Shown piece after piece: positions 1-10,935 of a stretch of 64,000 nucleotides of DNA. The notes beneath the pieces were generated by a model that did not search any database, had not been told where the DNA came from, and saw only the letters and a list, made by a program, of their open reading frames with translations. This DNA comes from Seminavis robusta (lineage: Eukaryota > Bacillariophyta > Bacillariophyceae > Naviculales > Naviculaceae), in assembly GCA_903772945.1 (NCBI GenBank), contig CAICTM010000011.1:62001-126000 (forward strand). Direction: 5' to 3'. The position numbers and the translations under genes were made by a program. Every line of letters begins with the position of its first letter. Within the stretch, counting starts at the first letter, position 1.

Positions 1-2960
1 CACATCAGCCAGGTAGAATGTGCGCTTCTTCTGACCTATGTCCTTGATCAGGGGTTGGAACAGGTCACTCATGGTGACTTCCTTGTGATTTAGATCCCAT
101 TTTGCACTCTCTACCACGGCATAGGTCAGGTTTTCCAGGTAGATACCTCCATATTCCCTAAGCTCGGCATCCATATTCGCAGCGCCTGGTTCAGGTAGCT
201 ATTGCAGAGTCACAAAGCACCAGATGTGGCACGGCAAGTCGTCGTAGTCACCATAATCAGGATCTCCCCAATTGATCATTGCCCAATCCCTCCAAGGTCC
301 GCCACCTCTAAAGTCAGGATGACCACGGAAAGTAACACCATTCCTTTTGTGTTCAGTGCAGATTGGCAGCTCATAGTCCGGGATACCCAAGAAATCTTCC
401 AGCTTGTCCTGCAGTGCAAGAAGGAAATCAACAATGTCTGCACTGTACCTGATGCATGCCAAGTCAGGACTCCTCTCCATCTTTGCCTTAAAAGCCATGA
501 CAGGATCCCAGCCATCGTCTTCGGGGCCAACACTCATCAAATACACTTCCAGTTTGGTGCCACCGGTAGAGATACGGTCCTCCTCCTCTTCTTGTTCATC
601 CTCACTGTTGGTTCCATCGTCCTTGTCGCTATCGGTTGCATCCTTGTCGCTATCGCTTCCATCCTTGTCGCTATCGCTTCCATCCCTGTTTCCCATGATA
701 GGCGTTGTTGATTCCTGAGATTCATTGTCCTCTTCCACAACAAAGGAACCATCATCATCCGCATGCAATGGATCAAAATCACCATAGTACTCCCACAATT
801 CGCTACCATTCAGCTCGGCCATTGCCCAGTGGATGATGAGAAACTCAATCAACCTTATCGCTGTTTGTATTTCAAATGTGGCGATGTTCTTCTGGGTGAG
901 TTTGGCTGCCACTTTGGTGATTTTGTGACCACTTTCGTTTGAACCGGTGTCGTGTTCCTGAGGTACACCATACAAAATGATATCCCTTGCCATGTGCATT
1001 ATCGCGTGGAACTTCATCACTCTCATACCCATTTTGTCTACTCGCTTCAAAATCTTCTTAAGCAGGTACATAATGAAGCGATTCTTCTTCTCCAAACGCT
1101 TCACAATGTGAATGTCCATCTCCCGTTGATTCAGAAAAGCTTCCCATTCCAGCAGCAATTCCACCAGACGGAGCCAATCCTTTCGGAGCTGTGGTGTCGC
1201 AAAATATACGCTTTGCTTCAGGATTTCGATACCCTTGGTGGATCGCAATACGGTAGCAATCAGTAGTAAAACGCCACGGTACTCCATGGCCATCAGCTTC
1301 TTCTTTTGATTGATTCCATGGGAGAACTTACAGTTGGGAAGATCTCGTTCGGAATTCTTATTGAAGAGTTCGCCATATTGCTGAGCCAAAGCATCGATCT
1401 CTTTGGCTCCGATTGAGCTTGCATCCTAAGTGGGCGCCCTCGTGCGCCTGAGGTATATGGGTTCGTCACGACACCGTTCAGCGGATCGTCTGACGAGGTG
1501 TAGCCTTTAAAATAAAATTTCGTTATTTTTCAATCTGGGCAAAGAATGCTGCTCTCACATACAGGAAGATACCCAACAGGATCGCATGGAGCATTTCAGA
1601 AGGGAATGCACCGTGGATACCGGTATCATCAGTTGGATGGAACCGAAGCTCGTACCATGCATTTTCAATGAATTGCTGGGAGATGTCTTTTAGACCTTCC
1701 TTGTCCTTGTCCTTGATCAAGTTGGTAATCTCTGTCACTGTTTTGGCCTCATAATCAGCAAGTGGATCATCAGTTTCTTCATTGGGACAGTGACAGTACC
1801 GGCACAAATGCTTCACATTCCCTGCCCGACTCCTATACTTCCCACAATGCTTCTCTGCCTCATCCGTGTCGGCCCTTACCATGAGAGTCCAGAAGACTAG
1901 CTCAAGGTTTCGGTAAAGCTTTCCTCGGTAATGGAGATCCCAGACCATGCCATTTGCATCCAACGGTAGGTAAGAATGCAGTATGGCCGCCAGGTGCGTA
2001 TGAAAATCCTGTGCCTTGTCAACCTTTTTGTCTTCCCGATTTGCGACAAATCTCTCATAATTCATCAGGTCCTCCTTTGCTTGGTCATGCTGTGTGTCTC
2101 CATACATCTCCTTTTCGAAAGGAAAGTTGTCAGTCATGTTGTACCGTTTCTTGAGGAAGCTCATCAATGCTTTGCGGCTGAGGTAGTCTGGCACCTCACC
2201 GATTGGCTCATCTCCAACTCGCTTACCAGTTTCCTCTAGGTGCCAGTCAAGAATATCATCATAGGCAGTCAGAGGTGTCTTGTGCTTTCGTAAGATATCC
2301 ATCAGCCTGACGCCCCTTGCGTGCTTTGCATTCAGTGGGATGTTGCTACGCCGACTCTTCTCACAGTACCGTCTGAATTGCTTGATATCTCTGTTGTCAG
2401 GAGGTCTCTTGATCCTTGTTTGCTTGTCCTGATTGTCGTTTTGTATGATTGTGGCCACGGATCCTTCACTACTGGATTCCTCATCACTGTCAGTTTCATC
2501 TGAATCCTCGTCTGTGGCTTCCTGATCCTCGTCCTCCGCATCTACCTCTTCTCTGCCTTCCCTAATACCGTCACTTTGGTTGCCAATTTGTGCATCCGCT
2601 GCCTGATTTCTATCATCCTCGTCGTCATCCTCATCTTCGTCGTCCTCATCCTCATCTTCAGAACCAGTACGATCAACATTCACGGGGTCCCATTCCATTG
2701 GATCATCTTCCTCTTGCATCTCTTGTGGAATGTCCTGACTGGATTCTTCCTCTTCCTGTGTTGTTGGTGTTGGTGCCCTTGCGGGCCTCCCAGTGTCAGT
2801 AGCCCTTGCCCTGGATCTACTCCTTCTTGTTAGTCCAGTGTCAATGCCCAGCACTCTGTTCCGTGCCTCAATACAAGGTTGATAGCTTGTATGTGACTTG
2901 ATAGAGCTCTCTGGTTCCTAAACCAATCATCACAGTACTCACAACGATACCAAACCATTT
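1..2960 (-). pseudogene. Plavaka/CACTA-like transposase, decayed, runs off the left edge
   Basis: A transposase read right to left in at least four pieces. At about 2890-2957 a CxxC...H zinc-finger-like stretch (RCEYCDDWF) precedes a one-base shift into the long frame that ends at 1523. That frame has no ATG near its open start (2854 is GTG), then a very acidic stretch, and the block CRYCHCPNEETDD...GIHGAFPSEMLHAILLGIF, which matches from memory the Plavaka-type (CMC/CACTA) transposase family of fungi and algae. A break at 1429-1522 separates it from a second frame opening with DASSIGAKEIDALAQQYGE and SERDLPNCKFSHGI, again family-like. A TAG at 199-201 interrupts the frame, but translation in the same frame continues to base 1 (YGGIYLENLTYAVVES...KRTFYLADV), so the TAG looks like a premature stop. 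The 1429-1522 gap ends in ...ACTTAG, so an intron is possible, but I see no good donor. Non-functional as read. Confidence 0.7.
630..692. repeat. 21-base tandem repeat in transposase
   Basis: About three copies of a 21-base unit (TTGTCGCTATCGCTTCCATCC and variants) encode the repeated SDSDKDG/A acidic peptide in the transposase remnant. It is in frame and lies in a low-complexity region. Confidence 0.8.
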
Positions 2961-3429
2961 GTAGATAGGTACAAATCAACTGGTAGCTTACAGACGTTAC
3001 TTTTTAGCATATAGAACGTACTAGACACCGTCAAAAATGTGGCTTCTGAGGTTCCAATTGACAGTTTCTGGGCTCTGGAGTGGCTCGATCTTATAAAATG
3101 AGATTGTACTTAGCAATCCGTAAACTCGTCCTGGTGCATTCTGTGTGTAGTTTTCCTCCTAAATACATACGCATACCTAAGTAACCGAAAGGGCACGACT
3201 GGGTTGGCAAGGTCATGGCTGTATGTTATCATGCATGCTACCTTACAAATCAGGAGCTCGTCGGATCCGGTTGGATGACCTCACCCTCCGAAACTGCTGA
3301 ATTACTACCAAAGCTTTAACCAGCGACGTCATGATTTTATATGCCAAACACGTGGAATGGTATGGTAGGGGTGCTCCCGTTTTCGCGCTACCTAAAAATG
3401 CGCTTCTTAGATGAGGGGGGGTAGGGGAT
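2961..3429. other. intergenic, nothing recognised
   Basis: No reading frame with family resemblance. It separates the Plavaka-like remnant from the copia remnant. A run of seven G's near 3415 marks the approximate left end of the copia-like sequence. I found no LTR terminus by eye. Confidence 0.4.
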
Positions 3430-5000
3430 TCAATTCCTCAGGAAGAAGCCATCAAGGCAGAGGCAAACAGCTACAGGAACCCAAACAAGAGTTACAAGCG
3501 CCAATTCCTGTTCCATCCCAATGGACAGGCAGACAACAGGTACTATCCTTTTGAAGAGACTTTGATCCACATTGTCCAGAACCTAAGGGTTAAGCCTGAA
3601 TGGAATGATGTGCCACTGGCTTCATTGTTTATTGAAACCATGACAAGTCAGGCACCAACCAAGCCGGACAAGCCGAAACTCAAGGCAACACTTGCTGATC
3701 CGAAGGTCCTAGAGTACTCAGCGAGTAAAAGGCTAAGACATCTATCTATGACAAGTCGACTCGCTATTATGAGAATATCTTCCAGATTGGTGCAGCTACC
3801 ATTCACATGGCATACTGTACCGAGTCAATGAAATCCAAGTTGAAAGGTCTAGGTGACTATGAGAACACAGTCAAGCTCGACCCCATCGTCATGCTCAAGA
3901 GGATCCGTTTGATAGTGATGCAAGGCTCAAGGTTCCAAAGAGTTCCCATTGCTACAACTGGTCAAGATCATCCAGCGTGGTTTGTTCCCGAAACAAGGTG
4001 AACGTGTACGACAGACTTGACTACTACTTGAGGAAGGTCGACACCGACATGGATCAAGTCTATGACCTGGTAGGAACGGCGTTCATTGATGTCAGGACTA
4101 TCGGAACAGACGGCCGCACCTGGTCAGGACACCCAACACAAGGTGCTAGTGACGGAACGGGCCAAGTTGAAGGCAACAGTCGGCTACAATGGACAACAAG
4201 AAGGAAGATATGGAGACTACCAGAAGACCGTTGAGGCAGCCTATGCCATGGACAACACCATCCAGTTTCCTTCTACCATGGATCAGCTCAGAGAGACAAG
4301 GACAGGTTCAAGGCAAGCAAGGAATGGTTGGACCAGCGGAAGGCCAGGGAACGGAATCCTTATTCCAATCCCAAGCCATCTCCTTTTGATCACAAGAAGA
4401 TGAAGGAAGGGCTCCCAGCTGCTGTCTTCTACCAACAGTCACAGCCAGGCGAAACCTGCTAGCTACTGTTGCGACAGCCCAGATCACAAGCTCTCGTAGT
4501 GCAAGGTCAAGTCCAAGATCCCCAAGCATGAGTGGGCAATCAACAAATTCAATGGCATGAAGAAGTCCTTCATGCCGCAGTACCATCACCACCAGATGCA
4601 ACTGCTCCAAGGAGTGCCTACCACAGTCGCGACGGCACCAGCTCCAGCTCCAGCCGGAGACACTTTGAGTGGATTCAGTGGAATCCATCCACCTCCTACG
4701 AGCCAGTCGAACTTCCAGCAGTTTCCCATGTCGAGCCAAGCCTCGCAGGCCAGCGCGCCAGGGTCATTGCAGTTCCAGTTCCAACACCATCAAGTTGGTG
4801 GAGTCCCGCCCCTGATGGCAAGAGATGATTCTACAACAGACAGCGAACCGGAAGAACCCGGAGACTGGGGGCAATGCGCCGTCGATTTCCTTGGAGGAGT
4901 CCCGCTTTATGCAGAGTAGTGGAGGCACGATGAGACATCATCAGAAGAAAGGTCCCACTCCGGCTACGGCCATGATCAGCTTGACGAGGGAGGTCCAGAC
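3430..5000 (+). pseudogene. Ty1/copia gag region, decayed
   Basis: Translated pieces in shifting frames (EEAIKAEANSYRNPNKSYKR at the left, then YPFEETLIHIVQNLRVKPEW) lead into a glutamine/proline-rich tail. At about 4458-4500 a zinc-knuckle-like stretch reads SYCCDSPDHKLS-stop-CK; the usual first Cys is Ser and a TAG sits inside the knuckle (about 4496). After it comes KIPKHEWAINKFNGMKKS. This gag-knuckle-protease order suits the CoDi-type copia elements of diatoms. The frame shifts and the stop show a dead copy. Assignment rests on remembered family resemblance and on the protease and integrase pieces downstream. Confidence 0.55.
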
Positions 5001-5060
5001 GGTGTAAGCATCGGATCCGACCTTGTCCTCCAGCGGTACAGTAACACCCACAATATCCTT

Positions 5061-5705
5061 GTGCGTCGTTCTGATTTCCCTGACACCATCTTAAACACAG
5101 ATCCGTTCCAAGGAGTGATCCCTCGGAACGGGCAAGACGATGATCAGAGCTGTTGTTCCAACTACAGCTCGGATTCAGAGAATGAGTTCCGCTGCTTGTA
5201 CCGTGGTTCCAGCCGGCATCAGAGAGCAAACCAGCGAGGCAATTGTTATGAGGACTTCCAAGACCACGACTCGCTATCAATCCAAGAGCAGCAACATCAA
5301 GTTGCATTTGAGTTTCCAGGAGTGGCAGATGCCGAACTCTCAGGAGTGGCAGAGCCAAATCTTGCAGGAGTGCCGGTCAAGCGCCTCACTCCTGATGGCC
5401 CCAACACAGTGTACCTCGACAGTGGCAGTTCAATCCGAACTGTCATGAACAAGAACATGATTGTGCGCAAGCGGCTCTCTCCAAGACCTATCGAGATGGC
5501 TACCAACGTTGGAAGCACCAAGCTTACCCAAGAAGGTGACACCCCTTTCGGAAATGGATATGACAATCCAGGAGGCATCGCCAACATCAATGCCTTGTCT
5601 CTCATCGTGGATGACTGCGTCAGGGCAAAGGATGGATCCTATGTCCTCATGGACTCAAGAGTCGATGACGCTGTCTACCACTACCGCCCAACTGGGATTC
5701 TATGA
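5061..5705 (+). pseudogene. Ty1/copia protease region fragment
   Basis: An open frame of 214 codons whose second half contains NTVYLDSGSSIRTVMNK, the D-S/T-G active-site pattern of retropepsins, followed by SPRPIEMATNVGSTKLTQEG and NPGGIANINALSLIVDDC. In related diatom copia polyproteins this block lies between gag and the GAG-pre-integrase domain. The first half is low-complexity linker. It has no start context of its own and belongs to the polyprotein remnant starting near 3430. Confidence 0.65.
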
Positions 5706-6087
5706 CCCCAGATCACGTAGAACGATCAACTTTAGTGAGCACTATAGAAGTTTTAGTACTCTGAGTTAACAGAACACTTTCTTTCTAACCCTATCCCTCT
5801 GTTAACACGGCGTATCGCGATAAAACTGCTGTTCAGAAACAAGTCAGAAAAAGACCCCAAGAGGTGCAGTCGTGGAACGGTTCGGGGTACAGTCTCTTTA
5901 CAGTAGTTGGAAGTGCTTCCTAATACTCCTTAAATGTTGCCTGCCATTCTGGTTTTTTACAGAGTTGCTTCTGACCAACAGAATAACACGATGCTTATCG
6001 CAAAGCACGCGGGCCGCCCCAGATCGATGCCCTGGTACTGATCTGGGGGTCATAGATTCATACCAGGTGTGGAAGGATCACCAAAGG

Positions 6088-6611
6088 TCTGTACGGTGTG
6101 GTAATTGAGCCAGATCTCCTTGAGAAGATGTCACAAATGAATGAGTTCCACCCGGAATTTCAACATTTAGTGCAGACGGTAGAGGGCAACCTTGCTTGAA
6201 GGCTTTACCAAGAAACAAGCCAAGGGTGCATTCCTAGCCAGGAATCTGTACCACAACCTTCAGCGTCCGCCTTTGGAAGGCTACTGGAACATGATCTGTA
6301 CTGGGCAAATTCGAGACTGTCCTGTCAAGCTGGAGGACATTGATCGTGCCGAATTAATTTTGGCAGCGACATGGGCAAGGCCAAGGGCTCTACTACAAGA
6401 AAACACCCACCACCAGTGACCGACAGTGTTCATACTGTTCCGGATGAGCTGGTGGCAACACACAGGTTCTTGACAGGATGCATGGATGTGTTTTATGTCT
6501 GTGAAATTGCTTTTCTTGCATTCACTGACTTGCAGATCCGTCTACCTGGTCAATCGGAAAGGCAAATCCTTTTATGCTGCCATTGACAAGATCTTTGACA
6601 GGTATGGTAAC
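6088..6611 (+). pseudogene. Ty1/copia GAG-pre-integrase and integrase start, frameshifted
   Basis: Three frames must be joined. 6088 onward reads GLYGVVIEPDLLEKMSQMNEF and HPEFQHLVQTVEGNL. After a shift near 6195 it reads LEGFTKKQAKGAFLARNLYHNLQRP and NCPV-like CPVKLEDIDRAELI. After another shift near 6360 it reads MGKAKGSTTRKHPPPVTDSV followed by an early integrase stretch. The last piece, YLVNRKGKSFYAAIDKIFDRYGNN, ends exactly where the inverted gypsy structure begins at about 6612. The element is therefore cut through its integrase by that structure. Confidence 0.6.
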
Positions 6612-6635
6612 AATGTGCACTACGCTAAAAGCTAG

Positions 6636-7144
6636 TGTAAAGATCTTTCGAGTGTTTTGAGTTTGAGAGAATGAAAGTTATAAGAGAGATTAGAAAGCTA
6701 TGAAAACTAATCAACGAGAGAGATCATCATCAAGGGATCGTAGATCTGGCCTCCCGCGGGAGACTATAAAGTGTGATAGAGTAGGTTGCGGTAGTAATCC
6801 TTAGTATCTCCACGATCCTAAAACGGAACTCGTGGAAGGTTTGTCTAGCATGGATCTAGTAGCGTGGAAGTACTCCACGCTGGCTAAATATCTAGAGCGA
6901 TGTTTCATCATCAACCTAGTATGACCAGAGCGGTCATTGAGAACCCTGTCTAAAATAACTATTCACGAGAAACTCAATCATGAGTCGAAACCAAACCCAT
7001 CTAGAATCGAACGCGAATAAGGCAAAGCCAGTACATTCTCCGCACCCGTCCACTGACAAGGGGCACAGAAAGCGCGACAGCAGTCGGACAAAGAGAACAT
7101 ATGATAAAAGTGCTGGGCAATCTCATGAGATTTGAATGTAGACA
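6636..7144 (-). mobile_element. 3' LTR of Ty3/gypsy-like element, minus copy
   Basis: On the minus strand the LTR would begin TGTCTACATTC at 7144 and end ATCTTTACA at 6636, the canonical TG...CA form with a TGT/ACA inverted terminus. It follows the polyprotein end on the same strand (the rc of 7144-7210 carries a cognate of the stop-proximal sequence CATACAAGGCCTGATCCC). Length is about 509 bases. Boundaries come from comparison with the right-arm copy. Confidence 0.6.
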
Positions 7145-7199
7145 TGTGCATCGAACGATGGCAATCCTACAAGGGATCAGGCCTTGTATGTTTGTATAT

Positions 7200-7710
7200 A
7201 CCTTATGTTCTTAGTCTGGTAGACTGTGCTGCTGTTGGCGGTAGCATGTCGAACCGTACAGGCCATTTCGATATACGTCACCAAAAGCACAAAGGTCCTA
7301 ACCACACAGACAGAGTCAATAACAATGCACTGTACGTCTCTGACATGCTACCGCCAGTATCGGCACAGTCTACCATACTTGAAACATAAAACCTCTCTCC
7401 TTTTCCCTCCTCCCCGTTGTTGTAGAGAATTTATTTCAAGTCGTAAGACGGCCGGCCGTTGGCGCTAGCATGTTTGAGCCGTACAGTGCCGTTTTTATTG
7501 ACTCGGTCTATGTTTTAAGGACCTTTGTACTTTGCTGACCGTACTTGCGGTTCTGATACTGTTGAATCATCTCGGTTTCGTTGACATTGTTTTGATGATG
7601 GACACGCGTCGAGTTTTCCCTATCATTGTTCTGTTGGATATCGTTGGCGATGTTTCTTAATGTATTTCCAGTTGTCTTCGAAACGGACGTTGTAAATCGC
7701 GTCACGATTC
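7200..7710 (-). pseudogene. gypsy integrase C-terminus remnant, minus copy
   Basis: Minus-strand reading near 7630-7510 gives TRVHHQNNVNETEMIQQYQN and RKYGQ, cognate to the right-arm VPHQYNVNDTVMIQQYQHRK. In related elements this basic stretch is followed by 'YGPY.I..VNDNGTV' and NIRNI.PYK at the polyprotein end, and traces of those follow in other frames. Several frameshifts; dead. Confidence 0.55.
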
Positions 7711-7779
7711 AACACGAGCTGCGCGGGCGTGTCTCAACGCAAGCGACCTTGATCGTTGTCAACTCAAGTGCCAGACGAC

Positions 7780-8175
7780 CTCGTGAATGATCCTGGGATG
7801 GAGTCCCACGGCGGTTCGCTTTGCAATGATGCCACGATTCATACCCCTTGCGTGCAACGCCCGCAGCTCGTTTTCAATCGTGACGGATTCACAAACGTCC
7901 GGTTCAAGCCAACTGGAATACATTAAGGAACGTCCCAACACTAATCCAACAAAAAAGAAGGGAAAACGCACGCGTGTCCCTCATCAATACAATGTCAACG
8001 ATACCGTGATGATTCAACAGTATCAGCACCGCAAGTACGGTCAGCCAAAGTACAAAGTCCTTACACTATAGACCGAGTCAATGACATTGGCACTGTACGG
8101 CTCAACATGCTACCGCCAACGGCGGCACAGTCTACCAGACTTGGAACATAAGTATATACACCCATACAAGGCCTG
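7780..8175 (+). pseudogene. gypsy integrase C-terminus remnant, plus copy
   Basis: Pieces in alternating frames read ...PQLVFNRDGFTNVRFK, then VPHQYNVNDTVMIQQYQHRK, YGQPKYKV, and near the end a stretch that with a one-base shift gives WNIRNIYPYKA-stop (about 8140-8174). This order matches the Ty3/gypsy integrase C-terminal region as I remember it from diatom elements. The upstream part of pol is absent; the copy meets the minus copy at about 7710-7780. Confidence 0.55.
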
Positions 8176-8207
8176 ATCCCCTTGTAGATTGCCATCTGCG
8201 ACGCACA

Positions 8208-8696
8208 TGTCACATCCAAATCTCATGAGAGTGCCCCGCACTTTAAATCATATGTTCTCCTTGTCCGACTGCGTCGCGCCTTCTGTGACCCTTGTCAGGG
8301 GGCGAATGAAATACATGGCTCTTAGCCTTATTCGGATTCGATCCTAGATAGGGTTTGAGTTCGACTCATACTGAGTCTCTCGAATATTCATTTGAGACAG
8401 GGTTCTCAATGACCGCGCTTCATACTAGGTTATGATGAAAAATCGCTCTAGATATTTAGCCAGCTGGTACTTCCACGCTACTAGATCCAGGCTAGACAAA
8501 CCTTCCACGCGTTCCGTTTTAGGATCTGAGAGACGTAGGATTACTACCGCAACCTACTCTATCAACTTTAAGTCTCCCGCGGGAAGCCAGATCTACGATC
8601 CCTTGATGATGACTCTCTCGTGATTAGTTTCATAGCTTTCTAATCTCTCTCATAAACTCATTCTCTCAAACTCAAAACACTCAAAAGATCTTTACA
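8208..8696 (+). mobile_element. 3' LTR of Ty3/gypsy-like element, plus copy
   Basis: Begins TGTCACATCC about 33 bases after the polyprotein stop and ends AAGATCTTTACA at 8696, a TG...CA LTR of about 489 bases. It is an inverted match to the LTR at 6636-7144. CTAG directly abuts both outer LTR ends (6632-6635 and 8697-8700), which could be a 4-base target duplication. Confidence 0.6.
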
Positions 8697-10019
8697 CTAG
8701 CTTTTAGCGTAGTGCATTGATGCTGTGGCATCAAAGAAGTCGCGAACAGTATCACTCAAAGGTGGGTATTGTCGGATGTACACACCATCCTTGTCAATGT
8801 ACCGGCATACGGTGAAATCGTCTGATGACTGGCTCTTCTTTTCTTTTGCATAAGAATAGTAGGATGTAATCCAGCTAAGATATTTTTTGTTGATACTGTC
8901 GAAGAGCCTTCTGCTGCATAGTTCTCCGTTGCCATAAGTGATCATAATAGAGCTGAAAACCTCCGTGGCTGTCTTGGATAGGTGACAAGATTTGTTTGGA
9001 AGGGCATATTTTGGTTCCACCGGATAGCAGTACGCAGCGTAGGCAGGAATGTTGACTAAGACGTCTCCACAATTGGCATCAAACCTTCTCTTACAGTCAC
9101 GGCATACCATCGACATGACCATACACCAGGTCGGGGCACCGTCCAATCCAAAAATGGGAAAGAGGACCTGATTTTTGGAGAAGTTGGTTCGATCGTTGCA
9201 CAAGCGTCCAAGACAAGCCGGCTGAGGACAGGGAAGATCGACAAGACCAAACCTGGTCCAGTCACCAAGGAGTAGCTTTTGTCCAACAATGGAGTGGTAG
9301 GGTAGAGTTAGCGTTTCTTCCACCGGTGGAACAACAGTGGTAAGTCCGTGGAAATGACGCTTGAACAGATTCTCGTCCTTTGGTCTTATCACTTTTTCTG
9401 CCATTGCCGTCGCAAAGGCAAGCATGGCAATTGGAGCACCCTTGTTCTGTTCTTATGCTTCTCGCAAAAAGAACTGTCACTGACCATTGTGGTGACAGCC
9501 TGACACAGACTCTCCGGTGTAACCTCACCGGTGGTCTTTGCATTGGTCATTTTTTTGGTGGTGGACGTTTTCCTTCTGGCAAAGAATTTCTCTCCAGCTT
9601 CCTTGGTGGAATGGCGCCAGCTACCTTTCTCAGCCGGAATAAGTGGTTTGTTGAAGAGTTGTTGAAGTCACTTTTCCTCCTATCTTGTGGCGAGGGTTTG
9701 TTCGGATAATCCGACTTCACCTTTTGTTGTTGTATTCTTGATGCACCGAGGATGGTGTTTTCGCTTGGGAACGCGAACACCCAGACCGTCCCTCTCTGGC
9801 TCTGCAAACCTGGCAATCCTTCTCTGCGTCAAAAGGGACCAGAATGGCTTCCTCAATGATGCGTCGACTCTTGTGTTTGGGTGTCCTCTTCGAAGCAAGT
9901 TGGTGGCCTCTCCTTTGCTGTGAATTCTGCTGCTGACTTTGGCGCCCCATTACTTCATTGTGAGGCAAAGGATTGGTCCTCCTCCTTGCATAGGGGTTCA
10001 CTAAGGTTGCTGCAGTCAT
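8697..10019 (-). pseudogene. DUF6729-like zinc-ribbon protein, frameshifted and truncated
   Basis: Starts at an ATG at 10019 (MTAATLVNPYARRR). Reading is rebuilt across at least three shifts: CQVCRAR at about 9800, then VPKRKHHPRCIKN, a Lys/Pro linker, MTNAKTTGEVTPESLCQAV at 9551, and the long final frame from 9425. That frame has YHSIVGQKLLLGDWTRFG, LPCPQPACLGRLCND, WCMVMSMVCRDCKRRFDAN and PAYAAYCYPVEPKYALP. It resembles, from memory, an abundant diatom protein family with a zinc ribbon similar to DUF6729, often near transposons. The C-terminus stops at ...MHYAKS, where the last residues lie in the 24-base flank of the inverted gypsy structure, so the gene appears truncated by it. Biochemical role unknown. 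Confidence 0.55.
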
Positions 10020-10935
10020 CTAGGATGCTTTGGTGAGTGGATAGAAGATATTTCCTTTGACCAATGACCGTCGATATGGCCATGGTCGGCTTTACGATGG
10101 AATCCTATTATCTTCCTTTTTCAAATCGAAATTGGGCAACATGGTAGCACAGTGGTACGTAAACATATTGCACTTGGAGGAACTGCGACGCTATGTATAA
10201 TTGTGTCTTACTTGTGTCTTACCAATCTTCCCGGTACTCCTCCACCAATGGTATCACTGCCTTCTTACCCCGAAAATCTGGAGCGGTAGTACTGGTAGCT
10301 ACGAGCTGGCTAGTAGCCGCACTGGTTCGGGTATTGATACACGGAGAGAGTTGTATCCTCAGTATGGATTTAATAACCCAACAAATACTATCTCTCCAGG
10401 TGGTGGTCGATGCAGTGGTACGAGCTTTCTCCACGTCATCCTCACACTCCAATTATTGGATTCCTTTGGCTTGGATTCCCGCACGTGGAAAGGAAGTTGT
10501 AGACTTCCAAGCTCTGACTACGCATTCACCATGGCGATTATCCAATGAGAACAAATCAGAATCCCGCTAAGAGTTGTTCTGCGAATTCTTTTTCCAGCTT
10601 TTCCGATCCTCCAACTCCGTCACCACATTTTGCTTGAGAATCTTGTTATTGGCTTGCTTTGTTGCCATGTCGATTGTATGTGGTGGGACCGTAGCATCGG
10701 CACCCATCACATTCGCCAACAGCTATTAGTCTACACACTTCCGGATACGTTGCTGCTCGGCTCTTCTCTGATCTTCTTGGGTAGATCATTTCTCGTGAGC
10801 AAAGTATCATTCAAGAAAGTAACGGACTCTAGCTAGAGCTATTGGGCTAGTATCTTTCATACTTTCATCTATCATACTTTCTGGTCCACAATCCATTGCA
10901 TGGACAACCAACAATTTTAAGAATAATACAACACC
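10020..10935. other. intergenic, no supported gene
   Basis: Short open frames exist (for example 10193-10570 on plus) but have no recognisable domain, no conserved-looking composition and no good start context. It serves as the upstream region of the gene at 10936. Confidence 0.4.

Larger units (their letters stand above)
6612..8719. repeat. large inverted repeat built from two gypsy 3' ends
   Basis: The left arm (6612 to about 7640) and the right arm (about 7950-8719) are inverted copies with scattered differences and small indels. Each arm contains, from the centre outward, an integrase C-terminal coding remnant, a polyprotein end, an LTR, and 20-24 bases of flank that are also inverted copies (CACTACGCTAAAAGCTAG). 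The spacer is only about 300 bases. This is a foldback of two truncated elements rather than one complete element. Confidence 0.75.

Noticed and set aside
1390-1522. Intron in the Plavaka-like transposase
   Set aside because: Acceptor ACTTAG is plausible but no convincing GT donor exists at the end of the upstream frame.
10193-10570. 125-codon open frame on plus
   Set aside because: No domain, no ATG in context, composition unlike host genes, and overlaps another frame of similar length.
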